Source of the DNA: a virus
IMG/VR virus record: IMGVR_UViG_3300009785_000052
Span: 1-32,021 of that record
Reading direction: 5' to 3' (one strand)
DNA: 32,021 nucleotides
Below, piece after piece: positions 30,634-32,021 of this stretch (position 1 is its first letter; each line of letters starts with the position of its first letter). Under the pieces are notes generated by a model. It saw only the letters and a program-made list of their open reading frames with translations, did no database searches and was not told the DNA's origin. The position numbers were made by a program, and so were the translations under genes.

Positions 30634-32021
30634 TAGAACTTAAAGATCTCACAGTAAAAAACTTTATGAGTGTGGGCAACCAAACTCAAGCAGTTGACTT
30701 TAATCAACAACAATTAACATTGGTGTTAGGAGAAAACTTAGATCAAGGTGGTGACGATAGCGGATCACGTAACGGTACAGGTAAGACTACTATTATTAAT
30801 GCATTGTCGTATGCATTATACGGGCAAGCACTAACTAATATTAAACGAAATAACCTTATTAACAAAACTAACAGTAAAGGCATGTTAGTTACATTACATT
30901 TTGAAAAGAATGGTGTTAATTATCGTATTGAACGTGGTCGTTCACCTAATGTACTCAAGTTCTTTGTTAATGAGCACGAACAAGAAATGACAGACGAGTC
31001 GCAAGGCGATAGTCGTAAAACACAAGAATTCATTAACGAGTTGTTAGATATGTCGCATGATATGTTTAAACACATTGTTGCATTAAATACATATACAGAA
31101 CCTTTTTTAAGCATGCGTCAAAATGATCAACGTGCTATCATTGAACAGTTGCTAGGTATTACTATTCTTAGTGAGAAAGCAGAAGCCCTTAAAGAACAAA
31201 CACGAAAAACTAAAGATGCTATCCAAGAAGAAACATTAAAAATTAATGCTATTCAAACTGCTAACGAAAAAATTAATGCAACGATTGAAAATTTAAAAGG
31301 TACGCAACGTGCTTGGTTATCTAAAAAAGGACAAAGTGTTAATAAACTACAACTAGGATTATCTGAATTAGAACACGTAGATATTAATATAGAATTAGAG
31401 TTGCACGAACAACTTTCAAATTGGACACAACATAATAATTCTATTTTGGCTCTTAATAAAGAAAAAAGCACGTTAGAAACTGCACAAGTACGTGCAAAAG
31501 CTAGTGTTGAAAAAGTACAAAAAGACATTGCAAACCTTGAAGAAGCTACTTGTTATACCTGCGGTCAATCACTTCATGCAGACAAAAAACAAGAAATTCT
31601 TGACAAGAAGATAAAAGAGTTGCAAGATGCAGACACATATTATTTAGAAATTAATACAAAACTAACTGATGTATTAGACGGTCTTAATAAGATTGGTGAT
31701 ATTAACGGAAAGCCTACTACATTTTATGAAACTGCTAAAGAAGCATACGATCATAGAACTAATGTAGATAGTTTAAAACAAGCATTAACTAGTAAGGAAC
31801 AAGAAATAGATCCTTACCAAACACAGATCGATGAGCTTACTGCAACAGCAATGCAAAATATTGATTGGTCTCCAGTTAATGACCTTACAGATTATAAAGA
31901 TCATCAGGACTTCTTGTTAAAGCTACTTACAAACAAAGATAGTTTCATTCGTAAGAAGATTATTGATCAGAACCTAGCATACTTAAACAACAGACTTACT
32001 TATTTCTTAGATAAATTAGGA
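30630..32021 (+). CDS. 46: Recombination endonuclease subunit gp46 (Rad50-like), 3' end cut by the window edge
   Basis: 464 codons are present from ATG at 30630 to the last base; T4 gp46 has about 560, so the Walker B/signature part is missing. The N-terminus (LKDLTVKNFMSVGNQ) is the Rad50/SMC ATPase start. The Walker A-like loop GSRNGTGKTT is at residues 45-54, with lysine 52. Long coiled-coil stretches follow, and a zinc-hook CYTCG at 308-312 (C308, C311) lies between them. The ATG overlaps the gp47 TGA by four bases (ATGA). It powers end resection together with gp47. Confidence 0.95.
   Translation, partial: MIELKDLTVKNFMSVGNQTQAVDFNQQQLTLVLGENLDQGGDDSGSRNGTGKTTIINALSYALYGQALTNIKRNNLINKTNSKGMLVTLHFEKNGVNYRIERGRSPNVLKFFVNEHEQEMTDESQGDSRKTQEFINELLDMSHDMFKHIVALNTYTEPFLSMRQNDQRAIIEQLLGITILSEKAEALKEQTRKTKDAIQEETLKINAIQTANEKINATIENLKGTQRAWLSKKGQSVNKLQLGLSELEHVDINIELELHEQLSNWTQHNNSILALNKEKSTLETAQVRAKASVEKVQKDIANLEEATCYTCGQSLHADKKQEILDKKIKELQDADTYYLEINTKLTDVLDGLNKIGDINGKPTTFYETAKEAYDHRTNVDSLKQALTSKEQEIDPYQTQIDELTATAMQNIDWSPVNDLTDYKDHQDFLLKLLTNKDSFIRKKIIDQNLAYLNNRLTYFLDKLG

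Noticed and set aside
28902-31528. Minus-strand frames opposite gp55, gp47 and gp46, rich in Cys, Phe and Ser
   Set aside because: Composition and position are those of antisense shadows of well-identified genes.

Overview
This window looks like the genome of a strictly lytic, T4-like (contractile-tailed) marine bacteriophage. It is strongly AT-rich by eye (roughly a third G+C, not computed). Two blocks of T4 core genes point away from each other. On the minus strand lies a late baseplate and tail-fibre block. On the plus strand lies the start of an early/middle block in the T4 order gene 55, gene 47, gene 46. I see no integrase, tRNA, CRISPR array, insertion sequence or auxiliary metabolic gene. 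The low G+C, the compact late block and the style of gp55 suit a phage of SAR11-type or other AT-rich marine bacteria. A cyanophage-like host cannot be excluded from this window.

Minus strand, in transcription order (right to left): a gp48/gp54-like tube-cap protein (28645-27818), gp53-like wedge protein (27818-27516), a large hub-position protein (27514-25079), gp5-like central spike without lysozyme domain (25064-23454), PAAR spike tip (23454-23161), gp25 wedge (23142-22693), gp6 wedge (22635-19219), a 5,085-residue giant structural protein (19199-3942), a 204-residue unrecognised structural protein (3919-3305), a tail-collar fibre protein (3300-1276), and a second, paralogous fibre protein cut by the left edge (1272-1). 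Genes overlap by one base or are separated by at most about 60 bases. A perfect T4-type late promoter, TATAAATA, precedes gp6, and a one-mismatch version overlaps the stop codon of the giant gene.

Plus strand: an 79-base divergent spacer (28646-28724) carries a perfect sigma-70 promoter (TTGACA, 17-base spacer, TATAAT) for gene 55, the late sigma factor that would read the TATAAATA promoters of the other block. A second such promoter (TTGACT, 17, TATAAT) drives gp47, which overlaps gp46 by four bases. gp46 runs off the right edge. gp46/gp47 form the Rad50/Mre11-like recombination nuclease.

The most notable object is the giant gene, about 48% of the window. It sits where T4 has genes 7 to 11, and it is a mosaic of a degenerate cupredoxin-like domain, carbohydrate-binding-like modules, six FG-GAP-like propeller blades in two separated groups, GSGY repeats and a C-terminal series of beta modules. 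No stretch over 300 bases lacks a gene.
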